Positions 1-6,429 of a stretch of 14,422 nucleotides of DNA are shown here, in pieces. The position numbers and the translations under genes were made by a program. Position 1 is the first letter of the stretch. Each line of letters opens with the position of its first letter. Origin of the DNA: Spirochaetales bacterium. Its GTDB lineage: Bacteria > Spirochaetota > Spirochaetia > SZUA-6 > DRHE01. The notes under the pieces were generated by a model. The model made no database searches. It worked only from the letters and a program-made list of their open reading frames with translations, and was not told where the DNA came from. The DNA lies in assembly GCA_016930895.1 (NCBI GenBank), contig JAFGFV010000348.1:1-14422 (forward strand). The letters are read 5' to 3'.

Positions 1-10
1 CCCGTAGGAC

Positions 11-1204
11 TCAGGTTTCCTCGAGCAGGGAGGCACCCTGGGCGGCCGCCTCGATGAGCGTGGCGGCGTCGAGTTTGCGGAACGCACGCTGCATCCGCCC
101 GAAGTCCGGTCGCACCACCGGATGGGGCGGCGCAAAGAGGGTGCAGCAGTCCTCGTAGGGCAGGATCGATGTCTCGAAGGTGCCGATGCTGCGGGCCACG
201 CGGATGATCTCCTCCTTGTCCAGACCGATCAGCGGTCGGAACAGGGGCAGGGTGGCCATGCTCCCGGTGAAGTGCATGCTCTGGACGGTTTGGCTGGCCA
301 CCTGACCCAGGTTTTCCCCCGTGATCAGGCAGTGACATCCGAGCATGCCAGCCATGCGCTCCGCAATCCGCATCATGGAGGCCCGGACCAGGAGCGTGGT
401 CTGTTCTACGCGGGCCTGGGCGCGGATGCGCAGCTGCAGCTCCGTGAACGGGACCGCGTACAGCCGCAGGCCGGGAATGTATCCGCGCAGGATACCCGCC
501 AGCCGCACCACCTTGTCCCGGGCCTGCGGCGAGGTGTACGGCGGAGTGTCAAAGTACACCGCATCGATCTCCAGTCCCCGCTTGCCCATGAGATAGCCTG
601 CCACGGGTGAGTCGATCCCTCCTGAGAGCAGCAGCAGCCCCCGGCCGCTGGAGCCTGTCGGAAGCCCTCCGGGCGCAGGCTGGGCGGGACCTGCCAGGGC
701 GGCCCGCTTGCGGATCTCGACGTTCAGGACCCAGTCCGGCCGGTGCACGTCCACCTCGAGGTCCGGAAGGCGCTGCTTGAGGAAGGCCCCCAGGTCGCAG
801 GCGATCTGGTATGAGCTCAGGGGGAAACTCTTGTCCGAACGGCGGGCCTCGATCTTGAAGCGCCGGCCATGGGAAACGAGGAGCTCTTGCGCCATGCGCC
901 CTGCCGCCTCACGGATACGATCCATCTCCTTGTCCACGAGCAGGGCGCGTGAAAAGCCCACCAGCCCGAAGGTCCGCCGGAGCACCGCCGCCACGCGCTC
1001 CGCCTCTTGGCCCGGGACCTCCAGGTACATGCGTCCCCACTCGCGGGAGCTCAGGCATTCGACCCCGCTCAGCTGCCCCCGGATGTTCTCCTCGACACGG
1101 CGGATGAAGGCGGCCCGATTGCGCCCCTTGAGGGAAAGCTCCCCGTATTTCAACAGAAAGAGAGTGCGGCCCGCGTTGTCGTCTGCGCTCGTTTGTCCCT
1201 GCAC
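11..1204 (-). CDS. thiI: tRNA 4-thiouridine synthase ThiI (no rhodanese domain)
   Basis: A 397-residue protein that adenylates U8 of tRNA and receives sulfur from a persulfide donor to make 4-thiouridine; in some bacteria it also serves thiamine thiazole synthesis. The N-terminal ferredoxin-like region (about 12-60, with KYGELSLKGRNR) is followed by a THUMP domain (about 60-165). The PP-loop motif SGGIDS is at 194-199 and a conserved YEDCC segment at 350-354, where the cysteine expected to carry catalytic sulfur lies. The protein ends soon after the ATPase domain, so the C-terminal rhodanese domain of the E. coli form is absent; such short forms rely on a partner cysteine desulfurase, which is encoded just upstream. 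The start is GTG, supported by AAGGAAG nine bases upstream. A short Ala/Pro/Gly-rich insertion (about 168-187) precedes the PP-loop. Confidence 0.95.
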   Translation of the reverse strand: MQGQTSADDNAGRTLFLLKYGELSLKGRNRAAFIRRVEENIRGQLSGVECLSSREWGRMYLEVPGQEAERVAAVLRRTFGLVGFSRALLVDKEMDRIREAAGRMAQELLVSHGRRFKIEARRSDKSFPLSSYQIACDLGAFLKQRLPDLEVDVHRPDWVLNVEIRKRAALAGPAQPAPGGLPTGSSGRGLLLLSGGIDSPVAGYLMGKRGLEIDAVYFDTPPYTSPQARDKVVRLAGILRGYIPGLRLYAVPFTELQLRIRAQARVEQTTLLVRASMMRIAERMAGMLGCHCLITGENLGQVASQTVQSMHFTGSMATLPLFRPLIGLDKEEIIRVARSIGTFETSILPYEDCCTLFAPPHPVVRPDFGRMQRAFRKLDAATLIEAAAQGASLLEET

Positions 1205-1213
1205 CGGCGGCTG

Positions 1214-1220
1214 CTTCCTT
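1214..1220 (-). promoter_or_regulatory. Ribosome binding site of thiI
   Basis: AAGGAAG on the minus strand lies nine bases before the GTG at 1204 and decides that start. It sits in the 37-base gap after the cysteine desulfurase gene, consistent with one transcript for both genes. Confidence 0.6.
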
Positions 1221-1241
1221 TCCCTTTGGGCCCTGCCCCGC

Positions 1242-2474
1242 CTATCTGGACGCCACGCGCAGCAGCTCGGGCAACCGGCGGGCGAACGCCGACAGGAGTC
1301 CGTCGATGTCCTCCGGTCGGGTCGAGGGGCCGAGGGAAACGCGCACTGCGGAAAAGGCCACCCGGCTGTCGATGCCCATTCCCTCGTGGACCCGGAAGCG
1401 GTCCTTCTTGCGCGAGGAGCAGGCGGAGCCGGTGGAGATCGCGTAGCCTTCTTCCTCCAGGACCCGGACCAGGACTTCGCCGGGAACCGGCGGAAAGGCC
1501 ACGTTCAGGATGTACGGGGAATAGTCCCTCCCGTTGGCAGGCCTGCTCGTGGGAACCAGCACGGCTCCCTCGACCTCCTGCAGGCCGCGCAGCAGCCGTT
1601 CCATCAGGGCCTCCACCTGCCGGAGATTGTGCTCCATGCTCCCGCAGGCCCTCTCCGCGCTCAGAACCAGGCCGTGGATCCCCGGCAGGTTCTCCGTGCC
1701 GGGCCGCCGCGCCCCTTCCTGCCCGCCCCCGACGTAGAGGAAGTCAGCGCGCGCATTTCGCCGAAGGTACAGGGCGCCGACCCCCCGGGGCCCGCCGATC
1801 TTGTGCGCGCTGATCGACAGGCTGTCGACCTCGAGCTCCTCCGGGCGCACCGGGATCTTTCCGAAGGCCTGAACCGCATCGCAGTGAAGGTGGACCGTGC
1901 GGCCCGAACGCCGGCGCAGCTCCCGCAGGGCCGCGCTGACCTCCGCCACGGGCTGCACCGCCCCGGTTTCGTTGTTGACGAGCATGAGCGCCACCAGCCT
2001 GGTTTGCTCGTCGATCCCGGCGGCAACCCGCCGCGGATCCACGCGTCCGTCGGGACTCGCGGGGACCATGGTCACGTCGTAGCCGTAGCGGCGCAGGGCC
2101 GTCGCCGGGTTGTAGACGGAGGCGTGCTCGACGGCGCTCAGGAGGATCCGCGGCGCGCTTCGCCCGGCCGCGGCCTGAGGGGGAGTCCCGAGGGGAGTTC
2201 CCGCGACCGCTGCGGTCCCCGGCTGAAGGAGGGAAAAGATGACCATGTTGTTGGACTCAGTCCCGCCGGAGGTGAAGATGATCTCTTGGGGCAAGCAGCC
2301 CAACAGCGAGGCCAGTTTGCGGCGGTCCTCCTCCAGCAGCGCCGCCGCCTCACGGGCGCTGGCATGAATAGCGGAGGGATTGGCAAAGCAGCGGGTGGCG
2401 GTCGCCGATACACTGTCCAGGATCTCCGGATCCGGCGGTGCGGTCGCCGCCCAGTCCAGATAGACGCGGCTCAT
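1242..2474 (-). CDS. Cysteine desulfurase (NifS/IscS family), partner of ThiI
   Basis: A 410-residue PLP enzyme that converts cysteine to alanine and an enzyme-bound persulfide. Landmarks visible are YLDWAAT near the N-terminus, TSGGTESNN at 68-76, VEHASV at 115-120, HCDAVQ at 197-202 with Asp199, SISAHKIGG at 220-228 with the PLP lysine Lys225, RPGTEN at 257-262 and STGSACSS at 347-354 with catalytic Cys352 on the mobile loop (group I style). Length matches the family. It lies 37 bases upstream of thiI on the same strand; a dedicated desulfurase next to a rhodanese-less thiI is known from Bacillus subtilis (nifZ-thiI), so its main job is probably sulfur supply for tRNA thiolation. A role in Fe-S assembly cannot be excluded, but no scaffold gene is adjacent. 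An Ala/Gly/Pro-rich insertion at about 84-107 lies between the N-terminal motifs. The ATG start has no clear Shine-Dalgarno and sits about five bases from a predicted transcription start. Confidence 0.93.
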   Translation of the reverse strand: MSRVYLDWAATAPPDPEILDSVSATATRCFANPSAIHASAREAAALLEEDRRKLASLLGCLPQEIIFTSGGTESNNMVIFSLLQPGTAAVAGTPLGTPPQAAAGRSAPRILLSAVEHASVYNPATALRRYGYDVTMVPASPDGRVDPRRVAAGIDEQTRLVALMLVNNETGAVQPVAEVSAALRELRRRSGRTVHLHCDAVQAFGKIPVRPEELEVDSLSISAHKIGGPRGVGALYLRRNARADFLYVGGGQEGARRPGTENLPGIHGLVLSAERACGSMEHNLRQVEALMERLLRGLQEVEGAVLVPTSRPANGRDYSPYILNVAFPPVPGEVLVRVLEEEGYAISTGSACSSRKKDRFRVHEGMGIDSRVAFSAVRVSLGPSTRPEDIDGLLSAFARRLPELLRVASR

Positions 2475-2486
2475 GGGTACCCGGCC

Positions 2487-2515
2487 ACTATAGACGAGTA
2501 TCGGGCCCCGATCAA
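2487..2515 (-). promoter_or_regulatory. Predicted sigma70-like promoter of the desulfurase-thiI operon
   Basis: On the minus strand TTGATC (2515-2510) and TATAGT (2492-2487) are separated by exactly 17 bases. The expected transcription start is near 2480, only about five bases before the ATG at 2474, and no Shine-Dalgarno is visible, so the mRNA would be nearly leaderless. The -10 region contains the small palindrome CTATAG. Confidence 0.55.
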
Positions 2516-2614
2516 GGCGGCACGCCCGGCGGGGCGCGCGGGACAGAGGCGGGGTTCGCGATGCCCGCGAGAGCTGCGCAACCAGCGGCGCCCGGGACAG
2601 CGGCGTCCGTGCTC

Positions 2615-2643
2615 TTGATCGAATCCGAGGTCGGGGTTATGCT
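2615..2643 (+). promoter_or_regulatory. Predicted sigma70-like promoter of the arsR-type gene
   Basis: TTGATC (2615-2620) and TATGCT (2638-2643) are separated by 17 bases. The same -35 hexamer is used by the divergent promoter at 2487-2515. The predicted start of transcription is near 2650, about four bases before the ATG at 2655. The segment between the two promoters (2516-2614) shows nothing I can name. Confidence 0.5.
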
Positions 2644-2651
2644 ATATAGCA
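2640..2651. promoter_or_regulatory. Perfect 12-bp palindrome, candidate ArsR operator
   Basis: TGCTATATAGCA is a perfect inverted repeat overlapping the -10 element and predicted transcription start of the arsR-type gene and ending three bases before its ATG. ArsR/SmtB repressors commonly bind A/T-rich inverted repeats over their own promoter, so autoregulation is a reasonable inference. Binding itself is not shown by the sequence. Confidence 0.5.
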
Positions 2652-2654
2652 CTT

Positions 2655-2954
2655 ATGGACAAGATCTCCGAGCTGGCAGCCATGCTCAAGGCATGTGGTC
2701 ATCCATTGCGGCTGAAGATCCTCTGCGCCATCCAGAGGGGCGAAGAAACCTGCGTTTCCGAGCTGTGGAGCTGCCTGGAGCGGTCCCAGCCCGTGGTGTC
2801 GCAGCACCTGGCGGTGCTCAAGAAGCGGGGCATCGTTCAGTCCCAGGTGCAGGGCAACCGCAGGGTTTACAGCATCACCAACCCTTTCATTCAGAGCCTC
2901 GTCTCGTCTCTGGCGGACTCCGTGAAACCCCTCAAGAACGACCGGAAGAAGTGA
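2655..2954 (+). CDS. ArsR/SmtB-family transcriptional regulator
   Basis: A 99-residue winged-helix repressor. The fold runs from an N-terminal helix with the family motif HPLRLKIL (16-23) through the recognition helix QPVVSQHLAVLKKRGIV (about 44-60) to a wing ending in RRVYSITN. It has four cysteines, Cys14, Cys24, Cys33 and Cys40, all before the recognition helix. The arsenite-type ELCVCDL motif is only partly present (ETCVSEL keeps the first Cys and has Ser at the second), and there is no C-terminal metal site with His or Asp pairs. Cys24 sits where persulfide-sensing relatives (SqrR/BigR/YgaV group) keep a cysteine, but their second, C-terminal cysteine is missing here. It is divergent from the desulfurase-thiI operon and upstream of the hypA block, so it could control either; the inducer is unknown. 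Confidence 0.9.
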   Translation: MDKISELAAMLKACGHPLRLKILCAIQRGEETCVSELWSCLERSQPVVSQHLAVLKKRGIVQSQVQGNRRVYSITNPFIQSLVSSLADSVKPLKNDRKK

Positions 2955-2970
2955 CGGGCCGGGGCAGGGT

Positions 2971-2999
2971 TTGCAGGTTCCCCCTTTTGTGCTTAGATT
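2971..2999 (+). promoter_or_regulatory. Weak promoter-like element before the 139-residue protein gene
   Basis: TTGCAG (2971-2976) and TAGATT (2994-2999) are 17 bases apart in the 51-base gap after the arsR-type gene. The -35 match is poor. If used, transcription would start at or next to the GTG at 3006. Read-through from the arsR promoter is the alternative. Confidence 0.3.
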
Positions 3000-3005
3000 A
3001 GAGCG

Positions 3006-3425
3006 GTGATCGACATGGGAATGTTTTATCTGTTTCCCTTCGGCATTCTCGTTCCGGCATTGCTCATCTTCCTTCTCCTGCGCTTCGGCAGCCGGATATT
3101 CGGCGAGTTTTTCCGCAGCGTCGATGGGCGCCGCCCGCAGGGCGGCTGGCTGAGCGGCGATGCCTCTCGGCAACGGGAGGTCCCCACGACCTTTGGATCG
3201 GTGCGGCGGCAGAACCTGGAAGCCAGGATCTTCCGTCTGGCCTTCAAGCGCAAGGGCAGGATCACCGTGTCCGACGTGGTGCTGGAAACCGGCCTGGGCA
3301 TCAAGGAGTCCGAGGAAGCGGTCAACGCGATGGTGGACGGGATCCGGGTCCGCATGGAAGTGGACGACCGCGGCCTGGTGGTCTACGAGTTCCCGGAGAT
3401 CATGGCCCGCTTCGAGGGCCGCTGA
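3006..3425 (+). CDS. Membrane-anchored protein with winged-helix-like C-terminal region, function unknown
   Basis: I do not recognise a characterised family. The 139-residue product has one strongly hydrophobic segment near the N-terminus (about residues 5-25, LFPFGILVPALLIFLLL) with basic residues just after it, so the rest is probably cytoplasmic. After a polar, Gly/Arg-rich linker, residues about 73-135 look like a small winged-helix unit: LEARIFRLAFKRKGRITVSD resembles a helix plus turn, ETGLGIKESEEAVNAMVDG a recognition-type helix pair, and VRMEVDDRGLVVYEFPE a beta-hairpin wing. The GTG at 3006 is used here; ATG at 3015 or 3021 is equally possible, as no Shine-Dalgarno is clear. Its TGA stop shares one base with the hypA ATG, so translation is probably coupled and the two products may be functionally linked. 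Confidence 0.7.
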   Translation: MIDMGMFYLFPFGILVPALLIFLLLRFGSRIFGEFFRSVDGRRPQGGWLSGDASRQREVPTTFGSVRRQNLEARIFRLAFKRKGRITVSDVVLETGLGIKESEEAVNAMVDGIRVRMEVDDRGLVVYEFPEIMARFEGR

Positions 3426-3835
3426 TGCACGAGTGGGCTTTGGCCGAGGCTGTCGTCGCCTCGGTCGACCGCATCCTGGAGGAGCATCAGGGCAGGGCCT
3501 TGCTGGCCGTGCATGTCCGCATCGGGGAGCTCCAACACATCGAGATGGACGTCTTTCGGGAGGGGTTGCGCATCCATCTCGACGAGCGCCCCTACGGTAT
3601 CGAATCCTTTCACTTCGAGACTGAGCCCGCAGGGTTCCGCTGCAACGCGTGCGGCCGGGAGTGGTTGCTGGAGAGCGTCCAGGGATTGGGGGAGGACGAG
3701 CTGGAGGCCATCCACTTTCTGCCCGAAGCGGCCCACGTGTACCTGCGCTGTCCGGACTGCGGGAGCCCGGACTTTGTCCTGGCCTCCGGCAGGGGCGTGG
3801 GGATCGCCTCGGTGGATCTCGAGGGTCCGGATTGA
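3425..3835 (+). CDS. hypA: Nickel metallochaperone HypA (long, archaeal-type)
   Basis: A 136-residue HypA/HybF-family protein that delivers nickel for [NiFe]-hydrogenase maturation (or urease in some bacteria). It starts with MHEWAL, giving the nickel-binding MHE motif with His2, continues through the conserved VRIGELQHIE (31-40), and has two zinc-binding pairs: Cys73-x-x-Cys76 and Cys109-x-x-Cys112. The 32 residues between the pairs are about twice those of E. coli HypA and include AIHFLPEAAHVYLRCPDCG, an arrangement I associate with archaeal HypA such as that of Thermococcus. A GAGGG lies upstream of the ATG. The gene overlaps its upstream neighbour by one base and its downstream ATPase gene by four (TTGA). 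No hydrogenase subunit or other hyp gene is within the window, so the client enzyme must lie elsewhere. Confidence 0.9.
   Translation: MHEWALAEAVVASVDRILEEHQGRALLAVHVRIGELQHIEMDVFREGLRIHLDERPYGIESFHFETEPAGFRCNACGREWLLESVQGLGEDELEAIHFLPEAAHVYLRCPDCGSPDFVLASGRGVGIASVDLEGPD
3821..3825 (+). promoter_or_regulatory. Ribosome binding site supporting a TTG start
   Basis: GAGGG inside the end of hypA is six bases before the TTG at 3832. This spacing, and the TTGA overlap with the hypA stop, decide the start of the ATPase gene; otherwise the frame stays open back into hypA with no plausible coding content. Confidence 0.6.
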
Positions 3836-4620
3836 TCGACCCGCGCCTGGATATCATCCAGAAGCGTCTTGAGCCCGTCGGGCGAATCTTGGTGTTCGCC
3901 AGCGCCAAGGGAGGGGTCGGCAAGAGCTTCTGCACCGCCGCAGCCGCCCGGGAGCTGGCCCGCAGGGGGCTGCGCACGGCCGTGCTCGATCTGGACTTTC
4001 AGGGGGCTTCCGCTCACCTGTTTCTCGGTACACAGCTGCGTTTCCCCGAGGAAGAGGCGGGGATCATGCCTCTGCCTGTGGCGGAGCACCTCGAGCTCAT
4101 GAGCTTCGCCGCTTTCAGCCGCGAACGGGCGGTCCCGCTGCGCGGTGAAGGGGTGCGCGAGGCCATGCTCGAGCTGCTGGCCATCACGATCTGGAGCTCC
4201 CTGGACTTCCTCCTGGTAGACATGCCTCCCGGCATCGGCGACGAGCTGCTCGACCTCCTGCGGTTCATGGGCCGGGGGGAGTTCGTAGTGATCGCCACTC
4301 CCTCGAGGGTAGTCGTGCAGGTGGTCGAGCGGCTGCTGGAGCTGCTGGGCTCGCTACGGGCCCCCGTGCTCGGGATCGTCGAGAACATGGCCGGGGCGCG
4401 GACCGGCGTGCCGGCCCGCGCCGTGCCTGCCGAGGATCCGGTGGGGGATCTCGCCCGACGGTACGGCGCGCCCGTTCTCGCCAGCCTCCCGTACGTGCCC
4501 GGGGCCGAAAGCCGCCTGCGCGAGCCGGGTCGAATGGACGGCACCCTGGGACCGGCCGTGCGGGAGCTGGTGGACGCTCTGGCGCGCTACCGCGATTCCA
4601 CCCGCGGGGCGGGCGGCTGA
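3832..4620 (+). CDS. Mrp/MinD-family P-loop ATPase, probable ATPase-type HypB partner of HypA
   Basis: Starting at TTG, the product is 262 residues. It shows the deviant Walker A of the MinD/Mrp class (KGGVGKS, 26-32, with both lysines), VLDLDFQG (51-58) as switch I with Asp55, and the Mrp-style VDMPPGIGDE (129-138) with Asp130. Ordinary Mrp/NBP35 proteins carry a CxxC for an Fe-S cluster after the ENM motif; here ENMAGARTGVPARAVPA (184-200) has no cysteine, and Cys34 is the only one in the protein, so an Fe-S carrier role is unlikely. The neighbour is a long-type HypA, matching the archaeal HypA-HypB(AT) system in which a Mrp/MinD-type ATPase rather than the usual GTPase HypB raises HypA's nickel affinity. 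That assignment rests on context and length; a generic MinD-like ATPase is the alternative. Confidence 0.8.
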   Translation: MIDPRLDIIQKRLEPVGRILVFASAKGGVGKSFCTAAAARELARRGLRTAVLDLDFQGASAHLFLGTQLRFPEEEAGIMPLPVAEHLELMSFAAFSRERAVPLRGEGVREAMLELLAITIWSSLDFLLVDMPPGIGDELLDLLRFMGRGEFVVIATPSRVVVQVVERLLELLGSLRAPVLGIVENMAGARTGVPARAVPAEDPVGDLARRYGAPVLASLPYVPGAESRLREPGRMDGTLGPAVRELVDALARYRDSTRGAGG

Positions 4621-4626
4621 GCTGCG

Positions 4627-6399
4627 GTGAGGCTCGCCAACCGGATCTTCTTCAGCTTCCTCGGGATCATCCTCCTGTCCGTGGCCGTGAGCGCCGCCAT
4701 GGGCGCAGTCCTGATTTCCGACGCCGTTCGATCGGAGGCCATGGCCCGGGTGGAGCTGGGGCTCCAGGAGGCGCGTTCCGAAGTCCAGAACGGTTTGGAC
4801 TCCCTGGCGGTATCCGCCCGGATCCACGCCCAGGGGCTGGCAGCGGACCTGGCCGGGCCGGAGCCTCCGGACTTCGTGTCGGTCCACCCGGCGGGGCTGC
4901 CCAGCTTCCTCAGGAAGCATGGTCTGGCCGCGACTTCGGGACAGACCGGCTTTCTCCTGCTCTCCCGCGAAGACTTCGAGCGCCTGGGCTACGAGCCGAG
5001 CTTTGCCCAGAGCAGTGCGGCCTGCGACGACGGCAGCCTGCTGTGCCAGTTTGCGGCCGCCGAGGGAACGAGCGGAACGGCCGTGGCCTTTCAAGTGCTC
5101 AGCGGCAACGAGGCGTTGGTGCGGGACCTGCAGGAGAGCCTGTTCGGAACCCAGGTGTACGCCGGCAAGCCCTTCGGCACGGTCACCATCTTCTGCCGGG
5201 ACGTGCGGGTGGCCACCACGGTTCTCGGCCCGGAGGGCGAGCTGGCCGTGGGAACGCGGGTCTCGGCAGAGGTGCGGGAGAAGGTCCTGGAACGGGGCGA
5301 GACCTGGCTCCGGCGGGCCTTCGTGGTGGACTCCTGGTACCTGTCCGGCTACGAGCCCTTGAGGGACCCGGGCGGGCGGAACATCGGTATCCTGTATGTG
5401 GGGGTCCTGGAGCGCAAGTACAAGGACCTGCGCAACCGAGCGGTCGGAGTCCTGTCGGCCCTGGTCGTGCCGATGCTGGGACTGGCGCTCCTGATGGCCT
5501 ACTTCGTTGCCCGCGGAGTGGTGCGCCCCCTGTCCGAGATGGTCCGTGCGGCGGGTATGGTCGGCGACGGAAGGTTCGACGGCCAGGTGGGGGCGGAGGC
5601 GGGGGACCGGGAGATCCGGATCCTCGCGGAGGCCTTCCACCGGATGCAGCAGGCCCTGAAGGAGCGCGAGGGCCGGCTCAGAGACCGGGCCCGGGAGCTG
5701 GACGAGGCGAACCGGGACTACCAGGAGCTGCTGAGCTTCGTGACCCACGAGCTCAACAACTCCATCGGTTCTCTCCTGCTCAACGTGTCGCTCCTGGCGG
5801 AAGAGCCTGAACGCCGCATGGACCCGGATTCGCGCTCCCTGGCCGAGCAGGTGCTCCGGGACGTCGAGCGCTTCCGGGACATGGTGCGCAACTACCTGAA
5901 CCTCTCTCGACTCGAGAAGGGGACCTTGCGCTACCGGCCGCAGACCTTCGACTTGCGCGCTCGCGTCATCGAACCTGCGGTGGCGCGCCTGGAGCGCTGG
6001 ATCGTCCACAGGGGCTTCGCGGTCGAGTGGGAGTGGCCCGGAGAGGTCGCGGTCCATGGAGATCCGGACCTGTTGGACATCGTGTACAGCAATTTCGTAG
6101 TCAACGCCCTCAAGTACGGCCGGAGCTGGATTCGCTTCTCCGCGCGCCGCGAAGGCGCCTCCTGGGTGCTCGGGGTCGCCAACGGCGGGGCGCCGATTCC
6201 GCAGGAAAAGATCCCGCTGCTGTTCCAGAAGTTCTCGCGGTTGGTCCAGTCGGACGACGGGGCCGGACTGGGGCTCTACCTGGTGCGCCGCATCATCGAG
6301 CGGCACGGCGGGGAGGTCTGGTGCCAGTCCGAGGAGCGGGAGGGCACGAGCTTCTATTTGAGGATTCCCGACCGGGCGGAGGATCCCCGACCGACCTGA
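4627..6399 (+). CDS. Membrane sensor histidine kinase (single Cache - HAMP - HisKA - HATPase)
   Basis: A 590-residue kinase with a GTG start, six bases after the ATPase gene. TM1 is at about 8-30, and the extracytoplasmic sensor at about 31-270 ends in a single-Cache-3-like core (FGTVTIF 183-189, GELAVGTRVS 204-213, VVDSWYLSGYEPL 233-245, GILYVGVLE 254-262), a fold that usually binds small organic ligands. TM2 is at about 272-294, HAMP at about 295-347 and a coiled linker follows. The H-box FVTHELNN has phosphoacceptor His374 followed by ExxN (Glu375, Asn378), typical of kinases with phosphatase activity. The N-box has Asn489 and Asn493. The G1 box reads VANGGAPIP (517-525), with Asn in place of the usual Asp and Pro in place of the second Gly, a variant seen in other kinases. 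The G2 box GAGLGLYLV is at 545-553. No response regulator is adjacent, so its output partner is unknown. Confidence 0.93.
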   Translation: MRLANRIFFSFLGIILLSVAVSAAMGAVLISDAVRSEAMARVELGLQEARSEVQNGLDSLAVSARIHAQGLAADLAGPEPPDFVSVHPAGLPSFLRKHGLAATSGQTGFLLLSREDFERLGYEPSFAQSSAACDDGSLLCQFAAAEGTSGTAVAFQVLSGNEALVRDLQESLFGTQVYAGKPFGTVTIFCRDVRVATTVLGPEGELAVGTRVSAEVREKVLERGETWLRRAFVVDSWYLSGYEPLRDPGGRNIGILYVGVLERKYKDLRNRAVGVLSALVVPMLGLALLMAYFVARGVVRPLSEMVRAAGMVGDGRFDGQVGAEAGDREIRILAEAFHRMQQALKEREGRLRDRARELDEANRDYQELLSFVTHELNNSIGSLLLNVSLLAEEPERRMDPDSRSLAEQVLRDVERFRDMVRNYLNLSRLEKGTLRYRPQTFDLRARVIEPAVARLERWIVHRGFAVEWEWPGEVAVHGDPDLLDIVYSNFVVNALKYGRSWIRFSARREGASWVLGVANGGAPIPQEKIPLLFQKFSRLVQSDDGAGLGLYLVRRIIERHGGEVWCQSEEREGTSFYLRIPDRAEDPRPT

Positions 6400-6416
6400 G
6401 GATCCCCGACCCGCCT
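6360..6416. repeat. Three tandem copies of a 19-bp unit across the kinase stop codon
   Basis: Units starting at 6360, 6379 and 6398 share GAGGAT(T/C)CCCGACC and have diverged tails. A fourth, partial copy (GGATCC at 6419-6424) follows. The kinase TGA (6397-6399) falls at the junction of units two and three. Because 19 is not a multiple of three, the kinase reads units one and two in different frames, so the array has probably reshaped the protein's C-terminus by slippage. No terminator with a T tract is visible between the convergent genes. Confidence 0.8.
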
Positions 6417-6429
6417 CCGGATCCTGATG

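Noticed and set aside
708..2618. Plus-strand open frame of 636 codons opposite thiI and the desulfurase
   Set aside because: It spans two real genes and their junction in the antisense direction and has an Arg/Pro-rich composition without motifs.
2637..3977. Minus-strand open frame of 446 codons opposite arsR, the 139-residue gene and hypA
   Set aside because: It covers three unrelated genes with good motifs on the other strand and shows none of its own.
4354..6306. Minus-strand open frame of 650 codons antisense to the histidine kinase
   Set aside because: The predicted protein is His/Arg/Gly-rich with no domain, while the opposite strand has complete Cache, HAMP and kinase motifs.
6400..6424. 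GGATCC pairs as an intrinsic terminator between convergent genes
   Set aside because: The stem is only six base pairs made from self-complementary hexamers, the loop is long and there is no T tract.
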